Assembly (NCBI GenBank): GCA_002404675.1
Contig: DHKE01000086.1
Span: forward strand, 4,974 to 65,533
Source: Porphyromonadaceae bacterium UBA4702
GTDB lineage: Bacteria; Bacteroidota; Bacteroidia; Bacteroidales; Muribaculaceae
Direction: 5' to 3'
DNA: 60,560 bases
Each line of letters opens with the position of its first letter. Within the stretch, counting starts at the first letter, position 1. Position numbers and translations under genes: made by a program. Below are positions 26,650 through 37,035 of the stretch, piece after piece. The notes below the pieces were generated by a model. The model was given only the letters and a program-made list of their open reading frames with translations. It searched no databases and was not told where the DNA came from.

Positions 26650-27525
26650 TTAATGCGTTGACCTCTTCTTGAACAAAGCCAGCAGCGCACGTACGAAATC
26701 CTCGTCAGTAGCGATGCTCGCAAGGTCAACTCCGCTTTTGGCGACAATGTTTGACAGATGCTGTTGGCGGCTGTACCATTCCCTCTCATACATTGTCCGC
26801 ACACGCTTGGACGATGTGTCAAGCCACATATCCTGCCCCGATTCAATGTCCTTGACACGTATCAGCCCGACATCAGGCAGCTTGGCATCGCGCTTGTCAT
26901 AGACCTGTATTGCCGCGACATCGTGCTTCATGTTGGAAATCGACAGGCTCGACGAATAGTCGTGACCATCTATGAAGTCGCTCAGTACAAAGGCCGTGCA
27001 GCGTTTCTTGATTACACGGTTCAGGAACTGGAACGCCACGTCGAGGTCAGTCCCGGCATTTTCGGGCTGAAACTCGAGTATCTCGCGTATGATGAGCAGT
27101 ATGTGCTTGCGCCCCTTCTTAGGCGGAATGAACTTCTCGACCTTGTCGCTGAAGAATATCACGCCGACCTTGTCATTGTTCTGTATAGAGGAGAATGCAA
27201 GGGTGGCGGCAATCTCGGTCATGACCTCCTTTTTCGTGTCGCCCACAGCTCCGAAATTGCGGCTTGCGCTCACGTCTATCAGGAGCACGACCGTCAACTC
27301 ACGCTCCTCCTCGTAGCTTTTCACATACGGGCGGTTGTGACGGGCGGTAACGTTCCAGTCAATGTCGCGGATGTCGTCGCCGTACTGGTATTCGCGCACT
27401 TCTGAGAATATCACACCGCGTCCCTTGAACGCCGTGTGGTATTCGCCAGCGAATATGTTCTGGCTCAGCCCCCGGGACTTGATCTCGATACGCCGTATTT
27501 TCCTTAGCAGTTCATTAGCATCCAT
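26650..27525 (-). CDS. DUF58 domain protein, MoxR partner
   Basis: This 291-residue cytoplasmic protein carries the DUF58 core: FAGEYHTAFKGRGVIF, then DIDWNVTARHNRPYVKSYEEERE, and a VWA-like strand LTVVLLIDVSASRNFG. DUF58 proteins are almost always encoded after a MoxR ATPase and are thought to be its client or adaptor. It lies 74 bases after moxR and 11 bases before the next gene. No membrane segment is present, unlike some larger DUF58 proteins. Confidence 0.92.
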   Translation of the reverse strand: MDANELLRKIRRIEIKSRGLSQNIFAGEYHTAFKGRGVIFSEVREYQYGDDIRDIDWNVTARHNRPYVKSYEEERELTVVLLIDVSASRNFGAVGDTKKEVMTEIAATLAFSSIQNNDKVGVIFFSDKVEKFIPPKKGRKHILLIIREILEFQPENAGTDLDVAFQFLNRVIKKRCTAFVLSDFIDGHDYSSSLSISNMKHDVAAIQVYDKRDAKLPDVGLIRVKDIESGQDMWLDTSSKRVRTMYEREWYSRQQHLSNIVAKSGVDLASIATDEDFVRALLALFKKRSTH

Positions 27526-27599
27526 ATCAGAGTTTTTCTCCGTGAAATGTTATTGCGTCAGCCTGGAGAGCTGCTGGCGGCTGTCAGAGAAAGGCCGGG

Positions 27600-28595
<996 letters not shown>

Positions 28596-28624
28596 TTCAG
28601 TTGGACTGTATGATTTGTATGTCG

Positions 28625-28632
28625 CAAAAATA
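28625..28632 (-). promoter_or_regulatory. Candidate -7 element of the moxR-bat operon
   Basis: The minus strand reads TATTTTTG, an exact TAnnTTTG match, 30 bases before the moxR start. I see no -33 TTG at the expected distance. It is the only clear promoter found before batE, so all nine genes may depend on it. Confidence 0.5.
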
Positions 28633-28777
28633 GCACTAATCCCAATAAGGGGCTAATTTAGGCGTATTATATATTGTTAAAGCAAGATGCTGAAATCGGG
28701 CTGCCTATCAAATGTGCCAAACGTCTGCCAAATTGTATTAGACGAGCAAAAATAAACGGAAAATACTATGCGGAGTG

Positions 28778-29824
28778 TTATTCACCCTCGCTGAAAGCGT
28801 TCCAGCCTTGCGCCTTGACAGGTATCTCGCTGCCGTTTGGGGTTATGACCGCGCAGCCGAGTTCCTCGCGGGTGATGTAGCCTATCATTCGCACCCCGTT
28901 TATGAACTCCACCTTGCGCAAGTCTGTCAGCGGCACAGTGAACAGCAGCTCATAATCCTCGCCGCCGTTCATCGCGGCAGTCACCGGGCTGATGTGCATC
29001 TCCTCCGCCATGGACGCGGTCTGGCAGTCAATGGGGATTTTGTCCTCATATACACGGCATCCGACGTGCGAGTCTGTGCAGATGTGCAGCAGTTCTGACG
29101 ACAGTCCGTCGCTTACATCCATCATGGATGTCGGGGTTATGCCCTTCTCTTTCAGCTTGGCGATGATGTCGCGGCGAGCCTCTGGCTTGAGCTGCCGCTC
29201 GATGATGTATTCCTTGCCGGCGAAATCCGGGGTGAAGTCTTTGTCCTTGACCTCTGCTGCCACGCTGTTCTCGCGTTCCAGCAGCCGCAGTCCCATATAC
29301 GCCGCGCCGAGGTCGCCGCTCACGCACAGCAGGTCATTCTCCTTGGCTCCGCTCCGCTTGACAGCCTTGCCCTTCTCTACGTCGCCGAGGCAGGTTATGC
29401 TTATGATGAGGCCTGTCACGGAGGCAGAAGTGTCGCCGCCTACCAAGTCTACGCCATAGCGTTCACAGGCCAGGCGTATGCCGGAATACAATTTCTCGAT
29501 GTGTTCCGTGGTGAAGCGGCTGGAGATGCCGAGACTGACCGTTATCTGCCTTGGCGTTCCGAACATGGCGTAAATGTCGCTGAAATTGACGACAGCGGCT
29601 TTGTAACCGAGGTGTTTCAGCGGTACATACCTGAGGTCAAAATGTATGCCCTCGAGCAGGAGGTCGGTGGTCGCAAGCACTTCGCGCTCGCCATAATCCA
29701 TGATAGCAGCGTCATCGCCGACACCGAGGACTGTAGACCCGTTGACAGGCTTGATACCCTCTGTGAGGTGGCGTATCAGGCCGAACTCGCCGAGTTCGCT
29801 TATTTCAGTTTCGCTATTGCTCAT
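28778..29824 (-). CDS. thiL: Thiamine-monophosphate kinase
   Basis: ThiL phosphorylates thiamine monophosphate to the active cofactor thiamine diphosphate with ATP. The 348-residue protein has the N-terminal GEFGLIRHL opening and the metal-binding GVGDDAAIMD. It also has DLLLEGIHFDLRY, VGGDTSASVTGLIISITCLG and the C-terminal DVSDGLSSELLHI, all family landmarks. It is the last gene of a minus-strand operon and follows the nucleoside phosphorylase after 71 bases. Confidence 0.95.
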   Translation of the reverse strand: MSNSETEISELGEFGLIRHLTEGIKPVNGSTVLGVGDDAAIMDYGEREVLATTDLLLEGIHFDLRYVPLKHLGYKAAVVNFSDIYAMFGTPRQITVSLGISSRFTTEHIEKLYSGIRLACERYGVDLVGGDTSASVTGLIISITCLGDVEKGKAVKRSGAKENDLLCVSGDLGAAYMGLRLLERENSVAAEVKDKDFTPDFAGKEYIIERQLKPEARRDIIAKLKEKGITPTSMMDVSDGLSSELLHICTDSHVGCRVYEDKIPIDCQTASMAEEMHISPVTAAMNGGEDYELLFTVPLTDLRKVEFINGVRMIGYITREELGCAVITPNGSEIPVKAQGWNAFSEGE

Positions 29825-29895
29825 TGCGCGTATTTTACACGGACAGGCCAGCGAGAACCCGCCTGTCCGCTATTGTCTGTTGGTTTGGAGTTTTG

Positions 29896-30720
29896 TCAGA
29901 TGCGTTCAAGCATACGCTTGATAATGTGCGTCATCACGGGCTGCGCCTTGACGGCAGCCTTCTGCACCTCCTCGTGAGTGGGTACTTCTGTTACGTCCTT
30001 GCCGCCGAGGTCTGTTATCACAGACACGCCGAAAACGCGCATCCCGGCATGGTTGGCTACTATAACCTCGGGAACGGTTGACATGCCTACTGCGTCACCG
30101 CCGATTACGCGGAAATACTCATACTCTGCGGGTGTCTCGAAAGTCGGGCCGGGAGTGCCTACATACACACCGTGCATAAGGCGGATATTGTCTTCGGCCG
30201 CAATCTTGTCGGCCATGGCTATCAGCTCATGGGAATATGCCTCTGTCATTGCCGGGAAGCGCGGGCCGAGTTCCTCATAGTTCTTGCCGCGCAGAGGATT
30301 TTCGGGGAACAGGTTGATATGGTCGGCGATAATCATCACGTCACCTACACGGAACTCCTTGTTCATGCCGCCGGCAGCGTTGCTGACAAACAGCGTCTCC
30401 ACGCCGAGAGCCTTCATGACACGCACGGGGAATGTCACCTGCTTCATGTCATATCCCTCATAGTAGTGGAAACGGCCCTGCATTGCCATGACGTATTTGC
30501 CGCCGAGGTTGCCGAATATCAGCTTGCCGGAATGTCCCTCAACGGTTGACACTGGGAAGTTAGGTATGTTCTTGTATTCCAGTTCCTTGATTATCTCTAT
30601 ATGGTTGGCTAGGTCGCCAAGTCCTGTGCCGAGGATGATGCCGATTTTGGGCAGTTTGGATACTTCCTTGCGGATGAACTCCTCGGTATCCTTTATCAGT
30701 TGGAGCATTGTTTTTTCCAT
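29896..30720 (-). CDS. punA: Purine-nucleoside phosphorylase, trimeric class I
   Basis: This enzyme splits inosine or guanosine with phosphate to the base and ribose 1-phosphate for purine salvage. The 274-residue protein shows GTGLGDLA for phosphate, [14 protein letters not shown] with the active-site His, [17 protein letters not shown] and the base-binding region [25 protein letters not shown]. These place it in the trimeric PNP class. [11 protein letters not shown] at 30708 is a possible alternative start. It lies between lpxK and thiL in the same orientation. Confidence 0.95.
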   Translation of the reverse strand: MEKTMLQLIKDTEEFIRKEVSKLPKIGIILGTGLGDLANHIEIIKELEYKNIPNFPVSTVEGHSGKLIFGNLGGKYVMAMQGRFHYYEGYDMKQVTFPVRVMKALGVETLFVSNAAGGMNKEFRVGDVMIIADHINLFPENPLRGKNYEELGPRFPAMTEAYSHELIAMADKIAAEDNIRLMHGVYVGTPGPTFETPAEYEYFRVIGGDAVGMSTVPEVIVANHAGMRVFGVSVITDLGGKDVTEVPTHEEVQKAAVKAQPVMTHIIKRMLERI

Positions 30721-30824
30721 ATCTGTTGTTCTTTTGCTTGTTTGTATATGATGAGTGAGTAGAGCGTCATCTGTTTGTTCTGTCGTAATAACCCGCGGGA
30801 CGGTGGGATTGTTTGCCGGCAGGG

Positions 30825-31949
30825 CTAAGCGTCGTATATCGCGTTGAGCGGATTCTCCTTCTCGTTGATAGCCTTCTCTACCGCTCCGATGAGGTCATCT
30901 CCGGAAGGGCCGGGCAGCATACGCACCTCGATAGGCAGCATGAATGTCAGCGGTTTCAGGTGCTGCGGATAATATGGGTTGCTCAAAAGGCGCATAGCAT
31001 CTTTTTCCGTGGTGACGATAATCTTATGCATGCCAGCGAGCTTATCGAACCGCTTTGATATTTCCTCAATATCCTTTCGTGAGAAATCATGGTGGTCGGG
31101 ATAGTGTGCTATACGCTTGAGGAAGGGATAGCCTTTGAAATGGCGGACGAACTGCCTGGGGTTGGCAATGCCTGTTATCAGCAATGCCGCATCTTCTTCC
31201 TTGAGTTCTTCCAGCGAAGCGCGGTAGGGCGCATCATCTGGAAATACCGGCTTGATGTCGCGGTATACATACCGTGAGAAATAAGGCGTCTGGTAGGACA
31301 TAAGGTCCATGCCTTTGACCAAAAGCCGGTAGTCTATCGGCTTCATCTCCTCATTGCATTTGGTGACTATGACAAAATCAGCACGGTTGACACCGCGTAT
31401 CCCCTCTCGCAGCGTGCCGAGCGGCAACAGGTGGTCGTTGGCTATCGGGTGATAGAAGTCTGTCAGGAGTATCGAGACTTTAGGCTTGATGTAGCGGTGC
31501 TGGTAGGCATCGTCGAGTATCACCAAGTTAATGTCCGGAAAATCCTGCAACAGCCGTTTCACCCCCTCCACTCTGTTCTCGCATACCGCGACCTTGACTA
31601 TTCGGCTGAACTTCTGGTAGAACAGGCAGGGTTCGTCGCCTATGGTGTCAGGTGTGCTTTTGGCATTGGCAAGCACATACCCCTTTGTCTTGCGCCGGTA
31701 TCCACGGCTGAGGACCCCGATGTTGTAGCGTGATGCAAGGTTGTTGAGCAGATACTCCACGTGCGGAGTTTTGCCCGTGCCGCCTACGGTGAGATTGCCA
31801 ACACAGATTACCGGTATGTCAAATACCACTTGGCGTATCAGATGCTTGTCAAACATCTTGTTACGCAAATATACGGCAAATCCGTACAGCCAGGAAGCAG
31901 GGGTCAGCAGTCCTGTCAACAGCTTGTCTATGTAGTCGGAGCGTGTCAT
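30825..31949 (-). CDS. lpxK: Tetraacyldisaccharide 4'-kinase
   Basis: LpxK phosphorylates the 4' position of the lipid A disaccharide at the cytoplasmic face of the inner membrane. The 374-residue protein has an N-terminal amphipathic/membrane segment ([17 protein letters not shown]), the P-loop region [19 protein letters not shown] and the conserved [13 protein letters not shown] later segment [14 protein letters not shown] precedes the C-terminal [10 protein letters not shown] and [10 protein letters not shown] motifs. It follows sppA by 43 bases and complements the lpxA/C/D genes elsewhere in this window. Confidence 0.95.
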   Translation of the reverse strand: MTRSDYIDKLLTGLLTPASWLYGFAVYLRNKMFDKHLIRQVVFDIPVICVGNLTVGGTGKTPHVEYLLNNLASRYNIGVLSRGYRRKTKGYVLANAKSTPDTIGDEPCLFYQKFSRIVKVAVCENRVEGVKRLLQDFPDINLVILDDAYQHRYIKPKVSILLTDFYHPIANDHLLPLGTLREGIRGVNRADFVIVTKCNEEMKPIDYRLLVKGMDLMSYQTPYFSRYVYRDIKPVFPDDAPYRASLEELKEEDAALLITGIANPRQFVRHFKGYPFLKRIAHYPDHHDFSRKDIEEISKRFDKLAGMHKIIVTTEKDAMRLLSNPYYPQHLKPLTFMLPIEVRMLPGPSGDDLIGAVEKAINEKENPLNAIYDA

Positions 31950-31992
31950 CGGGTGAGAAAGAGATTATTGAGGGGGATGGGGTGTTACTTCA

Positions 31993-33771
31993 TTATTGAT
32001 AGTCAAATATGATTACCGGCATGAGAGCTTGGGCGTGACTGCGGTTTAGCAGCCGCTGCACGCTGTATATCAGACGAATGTCATACTGCTGACCAAGCAC
32101 CTTGGCGAGTGCGTTCATGCTTCCGTCGTTCTGAAGTTCCGAAATCATGTCGAGCAGCGAGCTTTCGGCCTCGGGGTACACGCTCACATTGTATCGATTG
32201 GGGATGCCGGCTCGTTTTGCAGCCTCTGCAATTGCCGTGTCGAGCGAGCCGAGCTCATCTACCAGCCCAAGTTTCTTTGCCGTTATGGCGTTCCACACGC
32301 GGCCTTCAGCAAACTTCTCCACGTCTTCGGCTTTCATCTTGCGGCCTGTTGCCACGCGGTTGACAAACTTGCCGTACATATCCTCGATTGAGGCTTGCAT
32401 GACCCGGCTTTGTGCTTCAGTCATGGGCGAGAATACATTGGGGTAAGAGCCGGCTGCATAGGTGTTGACCGTTTGAGGCGAGATGCCAAGGTTGTGGGCA
32501 AGCCCGGTAAACTGCGGCACCATGCCGAAAATGCCAATTGACCCGGTTATGGTCAGCGGGTCAGCGTAAATCTTGTCTGCGCAGCATGAAATCCAGTAGC
32601 CTCCCGAAGCTGCGTAGTCACCCATAGACACGATAACCGGCTTTTTCTTGCTCTTGAGATAGTCGAGGGCCTCGCCTATCTCGGCGCTGCCGAATACGGA
32701 GCCTCCAGGGCTATTTACGCGGAGAACCAACGCTTTAACGTCATCGTCGTCAGCCAAATCAGTTATTATGGGGACAAGTTTCTCGCAATCGATACCGTCC
32801 TTGCTGCCTTCCAAAATTTCGCCGCAAGCATACAATACCGCAACTTGATTGTCAGAACCATGTGCAATGTCAATTGAACTGTGTGCTACCGCAGATGCAC
32901 TCACGATGTTCAGGTCGTCAATGTCAACACCGGCTGCACGAGCGAGTATGTCACCGACATTACGCTTATTGACAAGGCGGTCAACAAGCTTTGCAGACAG
33001 TGCGGCTTCAGCGTCGCGCAGCATTATGATGCTGTTGACGAGGCTGTCAATGTCAGTCATCTTCATATTGCGACTACCTGCGATTTCATCGCCCATGAAA
33101 TTCCACATTTCTCGATAGAGTGTATCGAGCTGCGCCCTTGCCGGCTCGCTCATCTCATTGAGCAGCACCGGCTCGACGGCAGACTTGTACGTGCCTACCT
33201 TGAAGACCTGAAACGATACGCCTATCTTGTCGAGCAAATCCTTGTAATAAAGCGTTGTGCCTGATATGCCGTGCAGCGACACGCTTCCGTTTCTGTTGAG
33301 CAGCACAGAGTCTGCGGCTGATGCCACATAGTAATCGCCCTGAGAATATGAATCTGCGTATGCGATGACTTTCTTTCCGCTCTTTTTGAAATCGAGCACT
33401 GCCTCCCGCAATGCGTGTAGCGTCGCGGGGGACGCGCTTGCCCCGTCACATTTAATGTACAGGGCTTTTATGTCGCGGTTGTCGGCACCCTCTTTCAGCC
33501 CCTTGACGAGTGTTCGCAGCGACTGCGGACGCTCTATGTTGCCTGACAGCAGTGCAGGGTAGCTGAACTCGGCTGAACTCTCGGTCTCGTCAATTGCGCC
33601 CTTCAGGTTGAGGCACATTATGCTGTTGTCCGTTATTTGCTCGGTTTGCCCTTTGCCCTGCGATGCCAACAGGCTGATAATCACAATAACGGCGACAGCA
33701 CCGAAAAGCACCATTGCCAACCATGCCCCCATAAAGGAGGAAAGGAGTTGCTGGAAAAATTTCTTCAACAT
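31993..33771 (-). CDS. sppA: Signal peptide peptidase SppA, 67K type
   Basis: SppA is a membrane-anchored serine protease that degrades cleaved signal peptides. The 592-residue length is that of the fused two-domain form. An N-terminal transmembrane segment (AWLAMVLFGAVAVIVIISLLA) anchors it. The general-base Lys lies in KVGTYKSAVEP of the first domain, and the Ser nucleophile in GDYAASGGYWISCCAD of the second. DPLTITGSIGIFG and GRVWNAITAKKLGLVDE are further landmarks. It lies 39 bases downstream of glmM. Confidence 0.94.
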   Translation of the reverse strand: MLKKFFQQLLSSFMGAWLAMVLFGAVAVIVIISLLASQGKGQTEQITDNSIMCLNLKGAIDETESSAEFSYPALLSGNIERPQSLRTLVKGLKEGADNRDIKALYIKCDGASASPATLHALREAVLDFKKSGKKVIAYADSYSQGDYYVASAADSVLLNRNGSVSLHGISGTTLYYKDLLDKIGVSFQVFKVGTYKSAVEPVLLNEMSEPARAQLDTLYREMWNFMGDEIAGSRNMKMTDIDSLVNSIIMLRDAEAALSAKLVDRLVNKRNVGDILARAAGVDIDDLNIVSASAVAHSSIDIAHGSDNQVAVLYACGEILEGSKDGIDCEKLVPIITDLADDDDVKALVLRVNSPGGSVFGSAEIGEALDYLKSKKKPVIVSMGDYAASGGYWISCCADKIYADPLTITGSIGIFGMVPQFTGLAHNLGISPQTVNTYAAGSYPNVFSPMTEAQSRVMQASIEDMYGKFVNRVATGRKMKAEDVEKFAEGRVWNAITAKKLGLVDELGSLDTAIAEAAKRAGIPNRYNVSVYPEAESSLLDMISELQNDGSMNALAKVLGQQYDIRLIYSVQRLLNRSHAQALMPVIIFDYQ

Positions 33772-33810
33772 ATCGGTATGCGGTATATGTTATGCTACAT
33801 ATATTTGCTG

Positions 33811-35199
33811 TCAGAAGCCAAGACTGGCAACTGTCGCCTTCATGTCTTCGGCAAGGCGTTCTGCCTCTGCCACGGTGTGTGCCTCGGAATAGATGCGTAT
33901 GATCGGTTCTGTATTGGACTTGCGCAGGTGTACCCAACTGTCATCGAAGTCAATCTTCACTCCGTCGATGTCGGTTATGCGGCAGTCTGAATAATGCTCC
34001 TTGACCCTTGCGAGCAATCCGTCCACGTCTGTGCCAGGCTGAAGCTGTATCTTGTTTTTCGAGATTTCGTATGAGGGATATGTGCGTTTCAGTTCGCTTA
34101 CCCTCTTTCCGCTCTTGGCAAGCAGTGAGAGAAACAGAGCCACACCCACGAGTGCATCGCGTCCGTAATGCAGTTCGGGATAGATGATACCGCCGTTGCC
34201 CTCACCTCCGATGACGGCGTTTGTCGCCTTCATCTTAGCTACGACATTGACTTCGCCAACTGCAGCAGCGTTGTATGTGCAGCCGTGCTTTTCAGTCACG
34301 TCGCGCAGTGCTCGCGAACTGCTGAGGTTGGAAACTGTCGGACCCTTGGTATGCGACAGCACGTAGTCTGCCACGGCCACGAGCGTGTATTCCTCAACAA
34401 ACATTTCGCCGCCGTCCATGACTATCGCCAGACGGTCTACGTCGGGGTCTACCACAAAGCCGACATCTGCGCCGCTTGTACGCATGACTTCAGAAATTTG
34501 AGTCAGGTTCTCGGGTATCGGCTCTGGATTGTGCGCAAATTTGCCGTTAGGCTCGCAGTTCAGTTCGATGATGTCCTTGACACCCAACTCGCGCAGCAGC
34601 TGAGGAATAGCTATACCGCCGACAGAGTTGACTGCATCGACAGCTACTTTGAACCTGGCAGCCGAGATGGCAGCTGCGTCCACAAGCGGCAATGCCTTCA
34701 CCATGTCGATATGGCGAAGCAGCGAGGTGTGGTCGGTATATATCTTGCCTATGCGGTCGTATGTTGCGTACTCCAGTTCTTCCTGTTCGGCGATGCGTAT
34801 GACCTCCTTGCCGGCAGCGTCATCGAGAAACTCCCCTGCTGCATCGAGCAGTTTGAGGGCGTTCCACTGTGCCGGGTTGTGGCTTGCGGTAATTATGATG
34901 CCGCCGTCAGCGCGGTGCGAAGTGACTGCGAGCTCGGTTGTCGGCGTTGTGGCAAGACCGAGGTCAACCACGTCAAAGCCGACAGCAGCGAGTGTGCCGC
35001 ACACGAGATGCCGCATCATGTCGCCGGTCACACGTGCGTCACGTCCTACGACAATGCACCCGCAGTGTCCGTTGCTCTGCCGCTTGATGAACGTGGCGTA
35101 TGCTGCTGCAAACTTGACTATGTCATTTGCTCCAAGACCTTCCCCGGAGGGACCTCCTATTGTGCCGCGTATTCCGGAGATTGATTTTATGAGTGCCAT
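33811..35199 (-). CDS. glmM: Phosphoglucosamine mutase / alpha-D-phosphohexomutase family
   Basis: The enzyme interconverts glucosamine 6- and 1-phosphate on the way to UDP-GlcNAc, needed for peptidoglycan and lipid A. The 462-residue protein has the phosphoserine loop TASHNPAQWNALK, the metal-binding DPDVDRLAIV, and the sugar-binding GGEGNGGIIYPELHYGRDALVG. The C-terminal phosphate-binding site is SNTEPIIRIYSE. In Bacteroidales this gene is usually called glmM, but a broader phosphomannomutase/phosphoglucomutase activity cannot be excluded. It follows a DUF4827-like lipoprotein by 25 bases. Confidence 0.9.
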   Translation of the reverse strand: MALIKSISGIRGTIGGPSGEGLGANDIVKFAAAYATFIKRQSNGHCGCIVVGRDARVTGDMMRHLVCGTLAAVGFDVVDLGLATTPTTELAVTSHRADGGIIITASHNPAQWNALKLLDAAGEFLDDAAGKEVIRIAEQEELEYATYDRIGKIYTDHTSLLRHIDMVKALPLVDAAAISAARFKVAVDAVNSVGGIAIPQLLRELGVKDIIELNCEPNGKFAHNPEPIPENLTQISEVMRTSGADVGFVVDPDVDRLAIVMDGGEMFVEEYTLVAVADYVLSHTKGPTVSNLSSSRALRDVTEKHGCTYNAAAVGEVNVVAKMKATNAVIGGEGNGGIIYPELHYGRDALVGVALFLSLLAKSGKRVSELKRTYPSYEISKNKIQLQPGTDVDGLLARVKEHYSDCRITDIDGVKIDFDDSWVHLRKSNTEPIIRIYSEAHTVAEAERLAEDMKATVASLGF

Positions 35200-35224
35200 T
35201 TATTGTCATTTTTTGAGCCGTGCA

Positions 35225-35806
35225 TCAGTATTCTGCACGGTAATATTTCACATTGTATATATAAGGCAGACATTGGCTCTGGTCTGTCTGAAAACCGTAG
35301 TATGAGCGCATCACGAGGTTGACCTCGGAGTTGTAGCCTAGATACTTGAGAGGCATCTGTATGCCAGTGCCGTAGGTCATAGAGCCGACGTATGTAGGCT
35401 CGTCATATATGAATTTCGTAGCGCCGAGCGAGGAGTCCATGTCATCGCCGTTGCCCTCTCGGGGCGCGTCAATTCCCTGATACATATACTTCAGGTTTTG
35501 GCGCACAAAGCGGAAATACACGGCATCTCCCTTTTCAGCTTTTGTGTCAGGGTCTCCGGCATTCACCACTTGCATGTATATATATCCGTCCTCATCGAGC
35601 TTGTAGAACGGGGCATCTGTGCCGGTAATGAAATTGTTCTCCTCGGGAAGTTCCAATTCGATTTTCTGGTTGGCCATATACCAGTTGGTCGCTTTTTCCT
35701 CTTCGCGCAGCAAGTCGGAATAGCTCTTGCCCTCTTCGCACGACGCAAATGTCATCGACAGCGACAATGCTGCGGCTATGGTCAGTATGTATTTGGTTAT
35801 CTTCAT
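35225..35806 (-). CDS. DUF4827-like lipoprotein
   Basis: This 193-residue protein has a lipoprotein signal with the Cys at residue 23 (LTIAAALSLSMTFASC). The mature protein has an N-terminal helix (YSDLLREEEKATNWYMANQK) and a beta-rich domain resembling FKBP-type peptidyl-prolyl isomerase regions (KGDAVYFRFVRQNLKYM, TYGTGIQMPLKYLGYNSEVNLVM). I recall the family as DUF4827. The catalytic site of FKBPs is not confirmed, so enzyme activity is unproven. It sits between nrnA and glmM. Confidence 0.82.
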   Translation of the reverse strand: MKITKYILTIAAALSLSMTFASCEEGKSYSDLLREEEKATNWYMANQKIELELPEENNFITGTDAPFYKLDEDGYIYMQVVNAGDPDTKAEKGDAVYFRFVRQNLKYMYQGIDAPREGNGDDMDSSLGATKFIYDEPTYVGSMTYGTGIQMPLKYLGYNSEVNLVMRSYYGFQTDQSQCLPYIYNVKYYRAEY

Positions 35807-35821
35807 ATTATATCGTATTTG

Positions 35822-36907
35822 CTATTGTTTGTCGCGTGTAGGCATGACTATCTTCTCCGGTTTTGTCTTTCTCACCTTAGTGTCAAATTCGGGCATCACG
35901 TTGATGAGGGCTTTACGGCAGCGTTCCAGCCGTGTCTCAGCATCGCCGTCGCGGTACTCTCCTCCGGCAGCCATGACATGACCTCCGCCGCCGAAATATC
36001 GTGAACAGATTTCATTCACAGGGAAGCCGTTGACACTGCGGGCGGACACCTTCACCATATTGGTTTCTTCGCGCAAGAAGAATGAATATACCACGCCGCG
36101 TATTTCCAGAGGGATGTTCACAACCCCCTCGGTGTCGCCGCGCTCATACCCGAACCGTTTCAGCTCCTCCATGTTGAGAGTGATGACTGCGGCGTGGTGC
36201 TGCGGAAAAACCTCGAGCTTCTCATACAGCGCGTATGACTGCAAGCGCAGGCTGTCATAGCTGCGTGTTTCCAGCGCCTCTTTGACTATGCGCTGTTTGT
36301 CAACGCCCTTTTCAAGCAAGCGCATCAATATCTCGTATGTCTCGGGGTTGTCGCAGTTGACAGAAAAGTTGCGCGTGTCGGTTATAAGGCCTGTGCAGAG
36401 AGCCGTGGCGGCATCTTTGTCCAACGCGCTGTATAGCCCGAGTGCCGCAATCAGGCGGAAAACGACTTCGCAGGTCGAGGACATCTTCGGATACGAGAAT
36501 GTGATGTCCGCGAAATAATCCGGATCTTCATGATGGTCTATCAGAACCTTCTTGCAGCTGGCCTCTTGGATCAAAGGGGCAAGAGCATCCTGACGGTAAG
36601 GCTTGTTGAAGTCGCAGCAGATTATCAGGTCGGCGTTGGCGATCTTTTCCTTCGCGTAATCAGGATATTTGGTCGCGGCGACTACATCTTTCATCCCTGG
36701 CACAAACGAGAGTGACTTGGGTGCAAGGTCGGGTGTCACTACAACGGCGTGGTGTCCTGTAGCGTTAAGCAGCAAGCACAGTCCCAGCGTCGACCCTATC
36801 GCGTCGCCGTCGGGACGGACATGACATGTCAACACTATCTCTTGCGCACTGTCTATCAGCCGCTTAAAGGACTTCAAATCCTGTGTGTCAAAGATTTTAC
36901 TATTCAT
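35822..36907 (-). CDS. nrnA: DHH-family phosphoesterase, NrnA-type oligoribonuclease / pAp phosphatase
   Basis: This cytoplasmic enzyme degrades short RNA (nanoRNA) or 3',5'-bisphosphates such as pAp. The 361-residue protein has metal-binding motifs HVRPDGDAIGS (about residue 30), the DHH motif LIDHHEDPDYF, and the C-terminal DHHA1 domain with RYFGGGGHVMAAGG. Length and motifs match NrnA. It is the first gene of the nrnA-DUF4827-glmM-sppA-lpxK-PNP-thiL operon and is divergent from mazG, with exact -7 elements on both strands in the short gap. Confidence 0.92.
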   Translation of the reverse strand: MNSKIFDTQDLKSFKRLIDSAQEIVLTCHVRPDGDAIGSTLGLCLLLNATGHHAVVVTPDLAPKSLSFVPGMKDVVAATKYPDYAKEKIANADLIICCDFNKPYRQDALAPLIQEASCKKVLIDHHEDPDYFADITFSYPKMSSTCEVVFRLIAALGLYSALDKDAATALCTGLITDTRNFSVNCDNPETYEILMRLLEKGVDKQRIVKEALETRSYDSLRLQSYALYEKLEVFPQHHAAVITLNMEELKRFGYERGDTEGVVNIPLEIRGVVYSFFLREETNMVKVSARSVNGFPVNEICSRYFGGGGHVMAAGGEYRDGDAETRLERCRKALINVMPEFDTKVRKTKPEKIVMPTRDKQ

Positions 36908-36924
36908 AATTCATTTTCAACTTA

Positions 36925-36932
36925 CAAAGATA
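36925..36932 (-). promoter_or_regulatory. Candidate -7 element of the nrnA-thiL operon
   Basis: The minus strand reads TATCTTTG (exact TAnnTTTG) only 17 bases before the nrnA start, implying a very short leader of about ten bases. Another exact -7 on the plus strand lies 23 bases away. Confidence 0.55.
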
Positions 36933-36955
36933 CAAATTATCTCAGAAATTGTGAC

Positions 36956-36963
36956 TATCTTTG
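36956..36963 (+). promoter_or_regulatory. Candidate -7 element of mazG
   Basis: TATCTTTG on the plus strand is an exact TAnnTTTG match 72 bases before the mazG start. No convincing -33 TTG is present. It faces away from the nrnA promoter in the same gap. Confidence 0.55.
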
Positions 36964-37035
36964 CGTTGAAATTGCATCACACTCTCGTCCCCTGTCCAGA
37001 TGTGCCAGGGGGCAGGTGGAAAACGATTAAGTCAA

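Noticed and set aside
34168..35184. 338-codon plus-strand frame opposite glmM
   Set aside because: It is the complement of a well-supported phosphohexomutase and has protein composition unlike a real protein (very Cys-rich).
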